Source of the DNA: Rhizobiaceae bacterium
Lineage (GTDB): Bacteria > Pseudomonadota > Alphaproteobacteria > Rhizobiales > Rhizobiaceae
Assembly: GCA_905339215.1 (NCBI GenBank)
Contig: CAJPFN010000051.1
Location: 1-64,000, forward strand
DNA: 64,000 nucleotides
Direction: 5' to 3'
Shown here: one piece after another, positions 18,200 through 28,600 of the stretch
Numbering within the stretch: the first letter of the stretch is position 1
Layout of the letters: every line of letters begins with the position of its first letter
Translations under genes and position numbers: made by a program
Notes under the pieces: model-generated
What the model was told of the DNA's origin: nothing
Seen by the model: the letters and a program-made list of their open reading frames with translations, nothing else
Database searches by the model: none

Positions 18200-18817
18200 A
18201 TGTCGAAGCGGATTCTCCTGACGGCCGCGCTTTCGTTTCTGGCGCTGGCGCCCGCCGTAGCCGCCGGGCTGACGAAGAGCTACAGCTACTTCACGATCGG
18301 CGGCGTCACGGTCGAGGAGATCGAGCGCGAACTCAACCTTCGCGGACCGCAGGTGCGCAGCACCGGCAACCGCCATCCCGGCGCGACCCGGATGGAATTC
18401 AAGTCACGCGTCAAATACGGTATGAAGAAGGACCGCTGTGCCGTCGTCGACGCACGCGTCACGGTGGAGGCGCGCATCATCCTGCCGCGCTGGAGCAAGC
18501 GGTCCAAGGCCGACGACGACGTCCGACTGATCTGGGACACGCTCTCGGCCGACATCAAGCGGCACGAGGAGAGCCACGTCGTCATCGCCAAGAACCACGC
18601 GCGCGAACTCGAGAATGCACTGAGGGCCATCAGCCCGCAGCGTGACTGCGCAGCGGCGGAAGCCAAAGTTGCCGCGGCGACCGACGCGGTGCTCGCCAGG
18701 CACGACGAGGAGCAGCAGCGCTTCGACCGCATCGAGGGCATCAATTTCGAGAGCCGGCTGCTGCGTCTGCTACGCTACCGCATGGAGCGCATAGAAGCCG
18801 GCACGCTGGCGCAGTAG
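18200..18817 (+). CDS. Secreted DUF922 protein, predicted zinc-dependent protease
   Basis: A 205-residue exported protein with a signal peptide (MSKRILLTAALSFLALAPAVA, cleavage near AAG). The DUF922 core follows, with KSYSYFTIGGVTVEEIERELN at its start and an HExxH-type zinc motif HEESH at residues 122-126. An Arg/Glu-rich helical C terminus follows. This family is annotated as predicted secreted Zn-dependent proteases, but I know of no experimental substrate. It is divergent from folP and followed closely by the convergent ferredoxin reductase gene. Confidence 0.82.
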   Translation: MSKRILLTAALSFLALAPAVAAGLTKSYSYFTIGGVTVEEIERELNLRGPQVRSTGNRHPGATRMEFKSRVKYGMKKDRCAVVDARVTVEARIILPRWSKRSKADDDVRLIWDTLSADIKRHEESHVVIAKNHARELENALRAISPQRDCAAAEAKVAAATDAVLARHDEEQQRFDRIEGINFESRLLRLLRYRMERIEAGTLAQ

Positions 18818-18853
18818 CGCCGCGTTCGACCCGGCGCTTCCGGTCAGGGTATC

Positions 18854-20716
<1,863 letters not shown>

Positions 20717-20848
20717 GGAGATGGACTCCCAAACGATTGGTTTCACGTATCGCTAAAACTAGCTCCAGCGCATGGACAACGGGTTAATGCATCGATGCTA
20801 GAAGCGAGCGGCGTAAAGCGGCGTAAAAGCGCCCGAATCATGGCGCCG

Positions 20849-20864
20849 TTAACCTTATGTTTAA
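20849..20864. promoter_or_regulatory. CtrA-like site and nearby GANTC in the HPt/GPR divergent region
   Basis: TTAACCTTATGTTTAA has two TTAA half-sites separated by 8 bases, one more than the 7 of the consensus full CtrA box, and its first half TTAACCTT is close to TTAACCAT. A GAATC (GANTC, the CcrM methylation target) lies at 20835-20839. The site is about 145 bases upstream of the GPR start. Cell-cycle control of a polar growth gene would make sense, but the imperfect spacing keeps this tentative. Confidence 0.35.
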
Positions 20865-21007
20865 ACTTTTACGCATGTGGCCCTTTGCCGGTTTCCTTTC
20901 CCCGGCTGTGCCACTACGATACGGATGGACCATAGCGAGCTGTCGCCGGCGCCTTACAACGGCTTCGGAGACACAGCTTCCCGCGGCGAGTACAGGGTAA
21001 CGGCGGC

Positions 21008-24000
21008 ATGGCACAGAAACCGACGACCACGAAGAATCTCGACAACGAAGTCGCCCGGGAACTGGAAAAAGCGCTCGATTTCGATCTGACCAACGCCGAC
21101 GGCGATCTCGACATCGCCGCTTCCATGGAAGACCTCGAAGCGCAGATCTCGGCGGCAGCCGACGAGCTTTCCCGCGAAGGTCGCGGCAACGAGCCCGTGC
21201 CGGCACCGGCGAAGGCGCCCGTTCCCGAAGCGGCGGTCGCAAAGGGCACGCCGCAACCGGCGCCAACGGCCCCGTCGTCACTTCCCAAGGCCAGCCCCCT
21301 ACCGCCGGAGGCGCGCGAGATTCCGCAGTCGGCTGCTTTCGCGCCGGCCAATGACGACCGGCAAAAGGACTTCCGCAGCCTCGTCCAGGGTCTGAATCGT
21401 CGCGCCTCGCGTACGGTCTACTGGATGGTCGCGCTTCTGACGGTTGCCTGGCTGGCGGGCGCGGGCGTGATCGGCCACATGCTGCTCGGCCCTGCCATCT
21501 GGGAGATCCGCACGATCGAGCAGGTCGTGGCGCGGCCCTACCTGGTCGTGCTCCTCGTCGCGGCGATCGTCCCCGTGTTCATGTTCTGGGGCTTCGCCGT
21601 CATGGTCCGCCGCGCGCAGGAAATGCGGATCGCGGCACAGTCGATGACGGAAGTCGCATTCCGGCTCGCCGAACCGGAGGCCATCGCACAGGACCGCATC
21701 CTGATGGTCGGCCAGGCGGTTCGGCGTGAAGTCGCCGCCATGGGCGAAGGCATTGAACGCACGATCGCGCGCGCCGTCGAACTGGAGACCCTCGTTCATA
21801 CCGAAGTGAACGAACTCGAAAGGGCCTACTCGGAAAACGAGGCGCGCATCCGCTCCCTCGTTGACGGGCTCGGCTCCGAACGCGACGCCATCGTCAGCCA
21901 TGCCGAACGGGTCAGGTCCTCGATTTCGGGCGCCAACGAGACCATGCGCGAAGAGATCGGCGCCGCGAGCGACGCGATCCGCGACAGCATCCTTTCTGCG
22001 TCGACCAAGCTGTCGATGACCATCACCAATTCCGGCGATACGCTGATCGACCGCATCAACGAAAGCGGCGCGTCGATCTACGAATCGATCGATTCGAGGC
22101 TCGACACCATCGGCGATCGCATCAGCACCTCCGGCGAAGCCTTCGCCAGCCTGCTCGACACGCGAATTGCCCGCCTTACCCAGAGTACCGACGACGTTAC
22201 CCGCACGCTTTCCGAGATGCTCGACGAGCGCACGACAGGCATGGTTTCGCTGCTAGGCGGGGCTGCCCGTTCGCTCAACAGCGAACTGGAGGCGCGACTG
22301 GAAGGCATCGAGCGGACACTCGCGGAGCGCGGCCAGGCGCTGATCGGCGAGTTCCAGACCCGCGCCGAAGCGCTCGACACGGGGACGCAGAAACTCAACG
22401 CCGCCCTCGAGGCGCGTGCGCGGCAGATCAACGAGACCCTCGTCGAGCGCGCGCGCGAAATCTCCGACGCCTACACCCAAGGCCGCGAGACCCTGTTCGA
22501 CATGATCGACGAGGGCAAGATCCGCATCGGCCAGGAAATGGCCGGCATCGTCACCTCGACCTCGACCATGCTCGAAGCCCGGGCGAGCGATTTCGCCAGC
22601 CGCCTCGATTCGGCGCGCCATACGGTTTCGACGGCCTTCGACGCCGATATCCAGAAGCTCGCCGAGGCGCGAGCGGGTATCGACGCCGCCGTCGACAACC
22701 ACACCCGCAAACTCTCCGAAGGGCGCGAGAGAATGGCGGCCGCGCTGCAGTCCGACCTGCAGAAGTTCGCCGACGGCCGGGCCAGCATCGACACCGCCGT
22801 CAGCTTCCAGATTCAGAAGCTCGCGGAGGGTCGCAATCTACTTGCCCGCGCGCTCGAGGAGGACCTGCGAAAGATCAACGACACCCGGGCTACGATCGAT
22901 TCCACGCTCGGCCAGCACATGGACCGCATCGAACAGGGCCGCGGAGTCCTCGCAAAGACGCTGCAGGACGACTTGCAGAAACTCGCGCAAACTCGTTCAA
23001 ATATTGATGAAATGGTTTCCGGACATGTCGGGAAGCTGGCCGAAGGCCGCGCCATCCTGACCCGGGCGCTCGAAGTCGACCTCGCCAAGCTGGCCGAAAG
23101 CCGCACCAGCATCGACGGGCTCGTCGCCGGCCAGGTCGAGAAGCTCGCCCAGGGCCGAGACATCTTGAAGCGCGCGCTCGAGGAAGACCTGCACAAGATT
23201 TCCGAGACCCGTCAAGACATCGACGGCCTCGTCTCCTCGCAGGTTACCAGGATCGCCGAGGGGCGCGACATCCTCATGCGCGCCCTCAAGGAAGACATGG
23301 ACAAGCTCGCCGATGCGCGCGGCGAGATCGGCAGTCTTGTCACCGCACAGATTGCCAAGATCGCCGAGGGCCGCGACGTCCTCAAGAAGGCGTTGGAAGA
23401 CGACCTGAACAAGCTCGCCGAAAGCCGGAAGAGCATCGACGGTCTCGTCACCGGACAGGTTGCCAAATTGGCCGAAGGCCGGGATATCCTCAACCGCGCT
23501 CTCGAAGCCGACCTGAAGAAGCTCGCCGACGCGCGCGCCGAGATCGACGCCAATGTTTCCGCTCAGGTGGAGGCCCATGTGGCGAAGATCGCCGAAGGCC
23601 GGGATGTGCTGTCGCGCGCTCTGGAAGACGACCTGAACAAGCTCTCCGAAAGCCGCAAGGGCATCGACGGTCTCGTCGCCGGCCAGGTGGCCAAGTTGGC
23701 CGAAGGCCGGGATATCCTCAACCGCGCTCTCGAAGCCGACCTGAAGAAGCTCGCCGACGCGCGCGCCGAGATCGACGCCAATGTTTCCGCTCAGGTGGAA
23801 GCCCAGGTGGCGAAGATCGCGGAAGGCCGGGATGTGTTGTCGCGCGCCCTCGAAGAGGATTTGAACAAGCTCGCCGAAAGCCGCAAGGGCATCGATGGGC
23901 TGGTGAGCGGCCAGGTCGCGAAACTCGCTGAAGGCCGCGATATCCTCAACCGAGCGCTCGAGGCGGACCTGAAAAAGCTCTCCGATTCCCGAGCCGAGAT

Positions 24001-27000
24001 CGACGCAGCCGTGTCGGCGCAGATCTCCGCCCAGATCGAGAAGCTGACCGAGGGCCGCGATCTGCTCGATCGCGCCCTGCGGGAGAACCTCCAGCAACTC
24101 GCCCAGTCTCGCGCCGAGCTGGACGCGGCCGTGGAGTCCCAGGTTGCCGGCCAGGTCGAGAAACTCGCCGAAGGGCGTTCGATCCTGACGAGGGCTCTCG
24201 AGGCCGACCTCGAAAGGCTCGCGGAGGCGCGCAGTAACATCGATGGCATCGTCGCCGGCCAGGTCGGCAAGCTTGCTGAAGGCCGCGATATCCTTCGCCG
24301 TGCTCTGGAGGAGGATCTCGCGCGGATCGCGGAGAGCCACTCGGGGATCGAATCCCTCATCACCGGACAGGTCGACAAGCTCGCGGAAGGCCGTGACCTC
24401 CTGACCCGCGCCCTCGAAGCGGACCTGCGCAAGATAGCGGATGCCCGCGCGGAGATCGACGCGATCATCGAAGGCCATGTCGACAAGCTCTCCGACGGCC
24501 GCGGCGTTCTCGCCCATGCGCTTCGCGAGGATCTCGACCGCCTGGCCGAGACCCGCAAGGAGATCGATGCCGAATTGTCGCGTCACATCGACACGATCGC
24601 GGGCAAGCGCAGCCTGATCACTGACCAGATCGATCTCGACGTCGCTCGGATCGAGGAGGCGTTCTCCCGTCAAACGGGCGTTATCGAGGAGCGCACCGGG
24701 ACGATGGAACGGGCGCTCTCGACCGGTGTCGACAACGTCCGCAACGTTCTGGAGAATAGCGCCCTGGTGGTCGCCGGTGCGTTGCGCGAAAAGGTGCTCG
24801 AAGTGACTGCCGCGCTCAACGAGTCGGCTGGCCGCGCGTTGACCGATGCCGATCGTCTGGTCGCCGACCGGGCCGCGCAGACGTCGGGGATGCTCATCGA
24901 GAGGGCCGGCGACATCGCCCGAGTGTTCGACGAAGCCGACCGGAAGCTGGTCGCCCGGGCGTCCGAGACTTCGGAAAAGCTGATCGCCGATGCCACCCAG
25001 ACCGCCGGCGAACTGGCCGGCCGCGCCCTGGAGATTGCCCGGACGTTCGACAATGCCGACGAGCGCCTTGGCGCCCGGATCGACGAGGCGGCCCAGGCTC
25101 TCGCCTCTCGCGCTGCCGAACTCGGCGGCTTGTTCGAAACGGTCGACGGCAGGATTGCCGCCCGCATTGCCGACGGCACGGGACGGCTCGAAAACTATGC
25201 CGATCGCGTGGTTCACAGCTTCGACAAAGCCGACGAGCGACTTTCCGAGAGAGTATCGATCCTTGCAAACAGTCTCGCGGCGCGCGCCGCCGAGATCGGT
25301 GGCGTATTCGAGAATACCGACCGGCAGATCGCAGCCCGCGTGGAACTGACGGCGGATCGCCTTTCGGGCCGCGCTGCCGAGATCGGCGCGATCTTCGAAA
25401 CCGCCGACGAGAAGATCGCGGCCCGCATCAGCGAGACCGCGAAGTCCCTGGCCGGCCGCGCCATCGAGATTGGCCGCGTCTTCGAGAACGCCGACGAGCG
25501 CATCGCTGCCCGCGTCGACGAGACGACCAAAGCGCTGGAACTGCGTGCCCAGGAAGTCGGCCGTGTCTTCGAGAATGCCGACGAGCGCATCGCCGCCCGC
25601 GTTGACGAGACGGCCAAGGCGCTCGAACTACGTGCCCAAGAAGCCGGACGTGTCTTCGAGAGTGCCGACGAGCGCATCGCCGCGCGCATCGATCAGACCT
25701 CCGAGGCGCTGGAGCAACGCGCCAGGGACATGGGCCGCGTTTTCGAAACGGCCGATCGTGAGCTCACCGCCCGCGTTGCCGAGAGTGCGGCAACCATTGG
25801 CGCCCACGCTGCCGAAGTCGCCAATGCCTTCGCCGATACCGAACAGCGGATCGCGGTGCGCACGCGCCAGGCCGCGGTCGAACTGGAATCGCATGCGCGC
25901 CTCATCGAAGACGCCATCGCCAGCGCCAACGACAAGCTGGCGGAAGGAGCCGAGTCCGTCGCCGACCGCGTCGGCATTCATATCTCCGCGGCCGAGGACC
26001 GGCTCGCGCGGGGTGCCGAATCGATGGGCCAGAAGCTCGACGAACAGATCGCCGCGGCAGAGTCCCAGTTGGTCGCGCGCGCCAACGTCATCGCCGACAC
26101 CTTCAACTCGGTCGGCCAGCATATCGGCCAGAGCACCAATGAGGCCGCCCGCACGATCGGGGTCAACACGCGCGAGCTGAACGCCATGCTCGCCGCGCGG
26201 TCCGCCGAGATCTCGCAGATCCTCGACGAGACGGCGCGGCCGCTGGTCGAGCGTTTCGCGCAAGGCGGCGGCGAGCTGCAGAGGGCGATGGAGGAGGCGA
26301 CGGGCAAGGCTACGGAACAGCTGCGCGCCGAGAACGCCGCGTTCATCTCCGCGATCGCCAACCGTACGGCCGAAACGCTGAACGCCGTCGGCAGCGCACG
26401 CTCGAACCTGGCCGAGGGCGTCTCCGACCTCATCGAGCGCCTCACCGTGTCCAACCGCCAGCTCAGCGAGCTGATCGAGCTGGCTTCGGAGAACCTGTCG
26501 GGTGTGGACGAGCGGCTGTCGCAGAGCACGCGCGCCTTCGCGACGAGCACCGAGCGGGCCGCACAGACCTTCTCTAGCTCTGCTCGCCTGGTCGACCAGA
26601 ACACGCAACGCCTGACGGAACTCTCGTCGGCGACGCTGCGCGAGGTTGCGTCGATCGCCACGCGTTTCGACGAGCATAGCCGCGTCCTCTCGAGCGCCTC
26701 GGACCTCCTCACCTCGGCGCAAAGCAACCTCGAGCACACGCTCGAGCGGCAGTCTGCCCTGGAAGACCTGGCCGTCGGCTTGGTGAAGAAGTCCGAGGAT
26801 CTGGAACGGGTGATGAGGTCCTTCGAGGGGCTTGTCGGACGTGCGCTGGAAGGCGCCGAGGGGCGGACGATGGAGACCGCCGAGCGGATCCGCGGGGCGA
26901 TCACCGAAGTCGTCGATTCCGCGACCAAACGTTTCGCCGACGCCACTGAAGACATGCGCCGAACTGCAACCTCGATTCGCTCGGAACTCGAGGAAACGCG

Positions 27001-27736
27001 CGCCGAACTGAAGCGCGGCATCGTCGACATGCCGGTAGAGGCCAAGGAATCGACGACGGCCATTCGCCGAGCCGTGACCGAGCAGATCAACGCGCTGAAG
27101 GAACTGTCCGATATCGTCGCCCGCACGGGCCGCACCACGGATGTGGGCGAACGCGGTCCGGTCCGCTCGGCCGCACCCACGCCCGCGCCCCGACCCGCCC
27201 CCCAGCGTGCCGTGGCCCCCGCCCCCGAGCGGCGACCGGAACCGGCGCTCCGCGGCCCGGTCGAGCCCGCGCGGCCCCGCGAGCAAGGCGGCGCCCAGGC
27301 CGGCTGGGTGAGCGATCTGCTGCGCGGCGCCTCCCGCGAAGACGCAGTCGCACCCGAGACCGGTCGCCCCCGGGCCCAGCGGTCGCCGGCGAACGCGGCG
27401 GAATCGCTGAACTCGCTGTCCGTCGATATCGCGCGCGCAATCGACCACGACGCTTCGATCGAGTTGTGGGATCGCTACCGGCGTGGCGAGAAGAACGTCT
27501 TCACGCGTCGCCTGTACACGCTGAAGGGCCAGCAGACTTTCGACGAGGTTCGCCGCAAGTATCAGGCCGAGGCCGAGTTCCGCTCCGCCGTCGACCGCTA
27601 TTGCGAGGATTTCGAGAAGCTGCTGCGCGACGTCGGCCGCAACGACCGCGAGAACGTCATGACGCAGACCTATCTGACGTCCGACACGGGCAAGGTCTAC
27701 ACGATGCTCGCCCATGCCAGCGGACGGCTCCGGTAA
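21008..27736 (+). CDS. Growth Pole Ring protein (GPR) homologue, giant helical-repeat protein
   Basis: A 2,242-residue protein matching the layout of Agrobacterium tumefaciens GPR (about 2,115 residues), an apolipoprotein-like protein that forms a ring at the growth pole and is needed for polar growth. Order of parts: an acidic N terminus; a Pro/Ala linker (residues 60-110); two membrane segments (about 137-158 and 177-200); a very long helical region with about 17 copies of a 36/40-residue unit (consensus Q-V-x-K-L-A-E-G-R-D-I-L) and about 11 copies of a 29-residue unit (G-R-V-F-E-N-A-D-E-R-I-A-A-R); a Pro/Arg-rich linker (about 2055-2130); and a compact conserved C-terminal domain (NSLSVDIARAIDHDASIELW ... 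YTMLAHASGRL). Databases often label such proteins kinesin-like or apolipoprotein-like. Identity with GPR is inferred from size, topology, repeats and taxon. Confidence 0.85.
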   Translation: MAQKPTTTKNLDNEVARELEKALDFDLTNADGDLDIAASMEDLEAQISAAADELSREGRGNEPVPAPAKAPVPEAAVAKGTPQPAPTAPSSLPKASPLPPEAREIPQSAAFAPANDDRQKDFRSLVQGLNRRASRTVYWMVALLTVAWLAGAGVIGHMLLGPAIWEIRTIEQVVARPYLVVLLVAAIVPVFMFWGFAVMVRRAQEMRIAAQSMTEVAFRLAEPEAIAQDRILMVGQAVRREVAAMGEGIERTIARAVELETLVHTEVNELERAYSENEARIRSLVDGLGSERDAIVSHAERVRSSISGANETMREEIGAASDAIRDSILSASTKLSMTITNSGDTLIDRINESGASIYESIDSRLDTIGDRISTSGEAFASLLDTRIARLTQSTDDVTRTLSEMLDERTTGMVSLLGGAARSLNSELEARLEGIERTLAERGQALIGEFQTRAEALDTGTQKLNAALEARARQINETLVERAREISDAYTQGRETLFDMIDEGKIRIGQEMAGIVTSTSTMLEARASDFASRLDSARHTVSTAFDADIQKLAEARAGIDAAVDNHTRKLSEGRERMAAALQSDLQKFADGRASIDTAVSFQIQKLAEGRNLLARALEEDLRKINDTRATIDSTLGQHMDRIEQGRGVLAKTLQDDLQKLAQTRSNIDEMVSGHVGKLAEGRAILTRALEVDLAKLAESRTSIDGLVAGQVEKLAQGRDILKRALEEDLHKISETRQDIDGLVSSQVTRIAEGRDILMRALKEDMDKLADARGEIGSLVTAQIAKIAEGRDVLKKALEDDLNKLAESRKSIDGLVTGQVAKLAEGRDILNRALEADLKKLADARAEIDANVSAQVEAHVAKIAEGRDVLSRALEDDLNKLSESRKGIDGLVAGQVAKLAEGRDILNRALEADLKKLADARAEIDANVSAQVEAQVAKIAEGRDVLSRALEEDLNKLAESRKGIDGLVSGQVAKLAEGRDILNRALEADLKKLSDSRAEIDAAVSAQISAQIEKLTEGRDLLDRALRENLQQLAQSRAELDAAVESQVAGQVEKLAEGRSILTRALEADLERLAEARSNIDGIVAGQVGKLAEGRDILRRALEEDLARIAESHSGIESLITGQVDKLAEGRDLLTRALEADLRKIADARAEIDAIIEGHVDKLSDGRGVLAHALREDLDRLAETRKEIDAELSRHIDTIAGKRSLITDQIDLDVARIEEAFSRQTGVIEERTGTMERALSTGVDNVRNVLENSALVVAGALREKVLEVTAALNESAGRALTDADRLVADRAAQTSGMLIERAGDIARVFDEADRKLVARASETSEKLIADATQTAGELAGRALEIARTFDNADERLGARIDEAAQALASRAAELGGLFETVDGRIAARIADGTGRLENYADRVVHSFDKADERLSERVSILANSLAARAAEIGGVFENTDRQIAARVELTADRLSGRAAEIGAIFETADEKIAARISETAKSLAGRAIEIGRVFENADERIAARVDETTKALELRAQEVGRVFENADERIAARVDETAKALELRAQEAGRVFESADERIAARIDQTSEALEQRARDMGRVFETADRELTARVAESAATIGAHAAEVANAFADTEQRIAVRTRQAAVELESHARLIEDAIASANDKLAEGAESVADRVGIHISAAEDRLARGAESMGQKLDEQIAAAESQLVARANVIADTFNSVGQHIGQSTNEAARTIGVNTRELNAMLAARSAEISQILDETARPLVERFAQGGGELQRAMEEATGKATEQLRAENAAFISAIANRTAETLNAVGSARSNLAEGVSDLIERLTVSNRQLSELIELASENLSGVDERLSQSTRAFATSTERAAQTFSSSARLVDQNTQRLTELSSATLREVASIATRFDEHSRVLSSASDLLTSAQSNLEHTLERQSALEDLAVGLVKKSEDLERVMRSFEGLVGRALEGAEGRTMETAERIRGAITEVVDSATKRFADATEDMRRTATSIRSELEETRAELKRGIVDMPVEAKESTTAIRRAVTEQINALKELSDIVARTGRTTDVGERGPVRSAAPTPAPRPAPQRAVAPAPERRPEPALRGPVEPARPREQGGAQAGWVSDLLRGASREDAVAPETGRPRAQRSPANAAESLNSLSVDIARAIDHDASIELWDRYRRGEKNVFTRRLYTLKGQQTFDEVRRKYQAEAEFRSAVDRYCEDFEKLLRDVGRNDRENVMTQTYLTSDTGKVYTMLAHASGRLR
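22700..24585 (+). repeat. Array of about 17 36/40-residue repeats inside the GPR gene
   Basis: Units of 108 bases (36 residues) with consensus Q-V-x-K-(L/I)-A-E-G-R-D-(I/L)-L-x-R-A-L-E-x-D-L. Four of the intervals are 120 bases (40 residues) because of an extra S-A-Q-V-type insert. The most alike neighbouring copies are at 23468 and 23696, exactly 228 bases (36+40 residues) apart and nearly identical for more than 110 bases, which points to a recent tandem duplication. Confidence 0.9.
24911..25914 (+). repeat. Array of about 11 29-residue repeats inside the GPR gene
   Basis: A second repeat family with consensus G-R-V-F-E-N-A-D-E-R-I-A-A-R-V-D-E-T-x-x-A-L. The four central copies (about 25,470-25,800) follow with an exact 29-residue (87-base) period and are nearly identical; the outer ones are diverged and more widely spaced. 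Confidence 0.88.
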
Positions 27737-27763
27737 CGGCGGGCAACTCGGAAAAGGGCCTTG

Positions 27764-27788
27764 AAAAGGCGGGGCAACCCGCCTTTTT
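27764..27788 (+). terminator. Rho-independent terminator of the GPR gene
   Basis: A perfect 10-bp stem (AAAAGGCGGG / CCCGCCTTTT) closes a GCAA tetraloop of the stable GNRA class and runs into TTTTT. It begins 27 bases after the GPR stop codon. The A-rich 5' arm means it may also work in the other direction, separating GPR from the convergent lipoprotein gene. Confidence 0.88.
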
Positions 27789-27913
27789 CGTTGGAGTACG
27801 GGCCGGCCACCCCGGCTGACGCGGCCACGACGCTCCGAGTTCGGATCGACGCGGGCCGCGACGGTTTCGATCGGCGAACACGCCTTGCGCGAGGGGTGGT
27901 CGAAGGCGCCGGT

Positions 27914-28516
27914 TCAGGTCGCCGAGGCGACCCAGACGACCATCTGCGAGGCCGCGTCTCCGAACGCACGATCAAGTGCGCCGATATAGGCCGCATTGCC
28001 GCTACCCGACACCGGCGACACCGCCTCGAAGGTGCGCGAGGCGCGCACGACGCCGTTGCGGTCGTTGAGTATCTTGACGAAGAACTCGACGCGGGCCCGG
28101 TCGCCGCCGCCGACGGCGACCTCGAATCCGCGGATCTCGACGATGACCTGGTAGTCGATGGCCAGCCCCTCGCCCGGCCTGCCGACCCCGGCGAACGCCC
28201 CGGATTTCTGGAACGCCTCGGCCAGCCGCGCCTGCACGACCTTGGGCAGGCGATCCGCCCACTGCGCGCCCTTCAGGTACTCGATGGCGCCCGGAGCCGG
28301 ACGGATGACGATGTTCTCGCTGTCCAGCGCCTTCAGCGCGGACGGCTCGGCGATCAGGATCTGCGTCCGCCGACGATGAACGCGGGTCTCGGGCGTTGGC
28401 GCGGAAAGTTCGTAGGTGTCGAGCGGCGCGGAACCAATGCCAGGCAGCGCCGCGCAACCCTGCAGGACGAACGCGATCGCCACCGCGCCGGTCACCCAGG
28501 CTCTCCGGTCGGTCAC
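27914..28516 (-). CDS. ABC-type transport auxiliary lipoprotein (PqiC/DUF330-like)
   Basis: A 200-residue lipoprotein of the ABC-type transport auxiliary family. With the GTG start MTDRRAWVTG, preceded by GAGGA at 8 bases, the signal peptide ends in the lipobox VLQGC, giving a lipid-anchored Cys. The mature region has the family's beta/alpha pattern (TYELSAPTP, ILIAEPSALKALDSENIVIRP, WADRLPKVVQARLAEAF). It is the last gene of an mlaE-mlaF-mlaD-like operon and would bridge the MCE protein to the outer membrane. An upstream ATG at 28555 is possible but would spoil the signal peptide. Confidence 0.88.
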   Translation of the reverse strand: MTDRRAWVTGAVAIAFVLQGCAALPGIGSAPLDTYELSAPTPETRVHRRRTQILIAEPSALKALDSENIVIRPAPGAIEYLKGAQWADRLPKVVQARLAEAFQKSGAFAGVGRPGEGLAIDYQVIVEIRGFEVAVGGGDRARVEFFVKILNDRNGVVRASRTFEAVSPVSGSGNAAYIGALDRAFGDAASQMVVWVASAT

Positions 28517-28600
28517 GCGCCGGTCCTCATCTGCCACCCTGCCGAGATGCTGCATCCTGAGGTGTTCTTGGGGCGGTCTCCGGCCAAAGTCAACGGCGGT

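Noticed and set aside
22700-24585. Regular repeats that might suggest a CRISPR array
   Set aside because: The repeats lie in frame within a single gene, have no unique spacers of constant size and no cas genes are present.
22997-25216. Long open frame of 739 codons on the minus strand opposite GPR
   Set aside because: It is a mirror of the GC-rich, repetitive GPR coding strand; its protein only repeats the pattern and has no start signal or family resemblance.
25628-27715. Long open frame of 695 codons on the minus strand opposite the 3' part of GPR
   Set aside because: Same reason: codon bias of GPR leaves the antisense frame without stops; no independent ribosome site or motif.
21008-27736. 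GPR gene read as a kinesin, chemoreceptor or phage tape-measure protein
   Set aside because: There is no P-loop motor domain, no methyl-accepting hairpin and no phage genes around it; similarity is only shared helical repetition.
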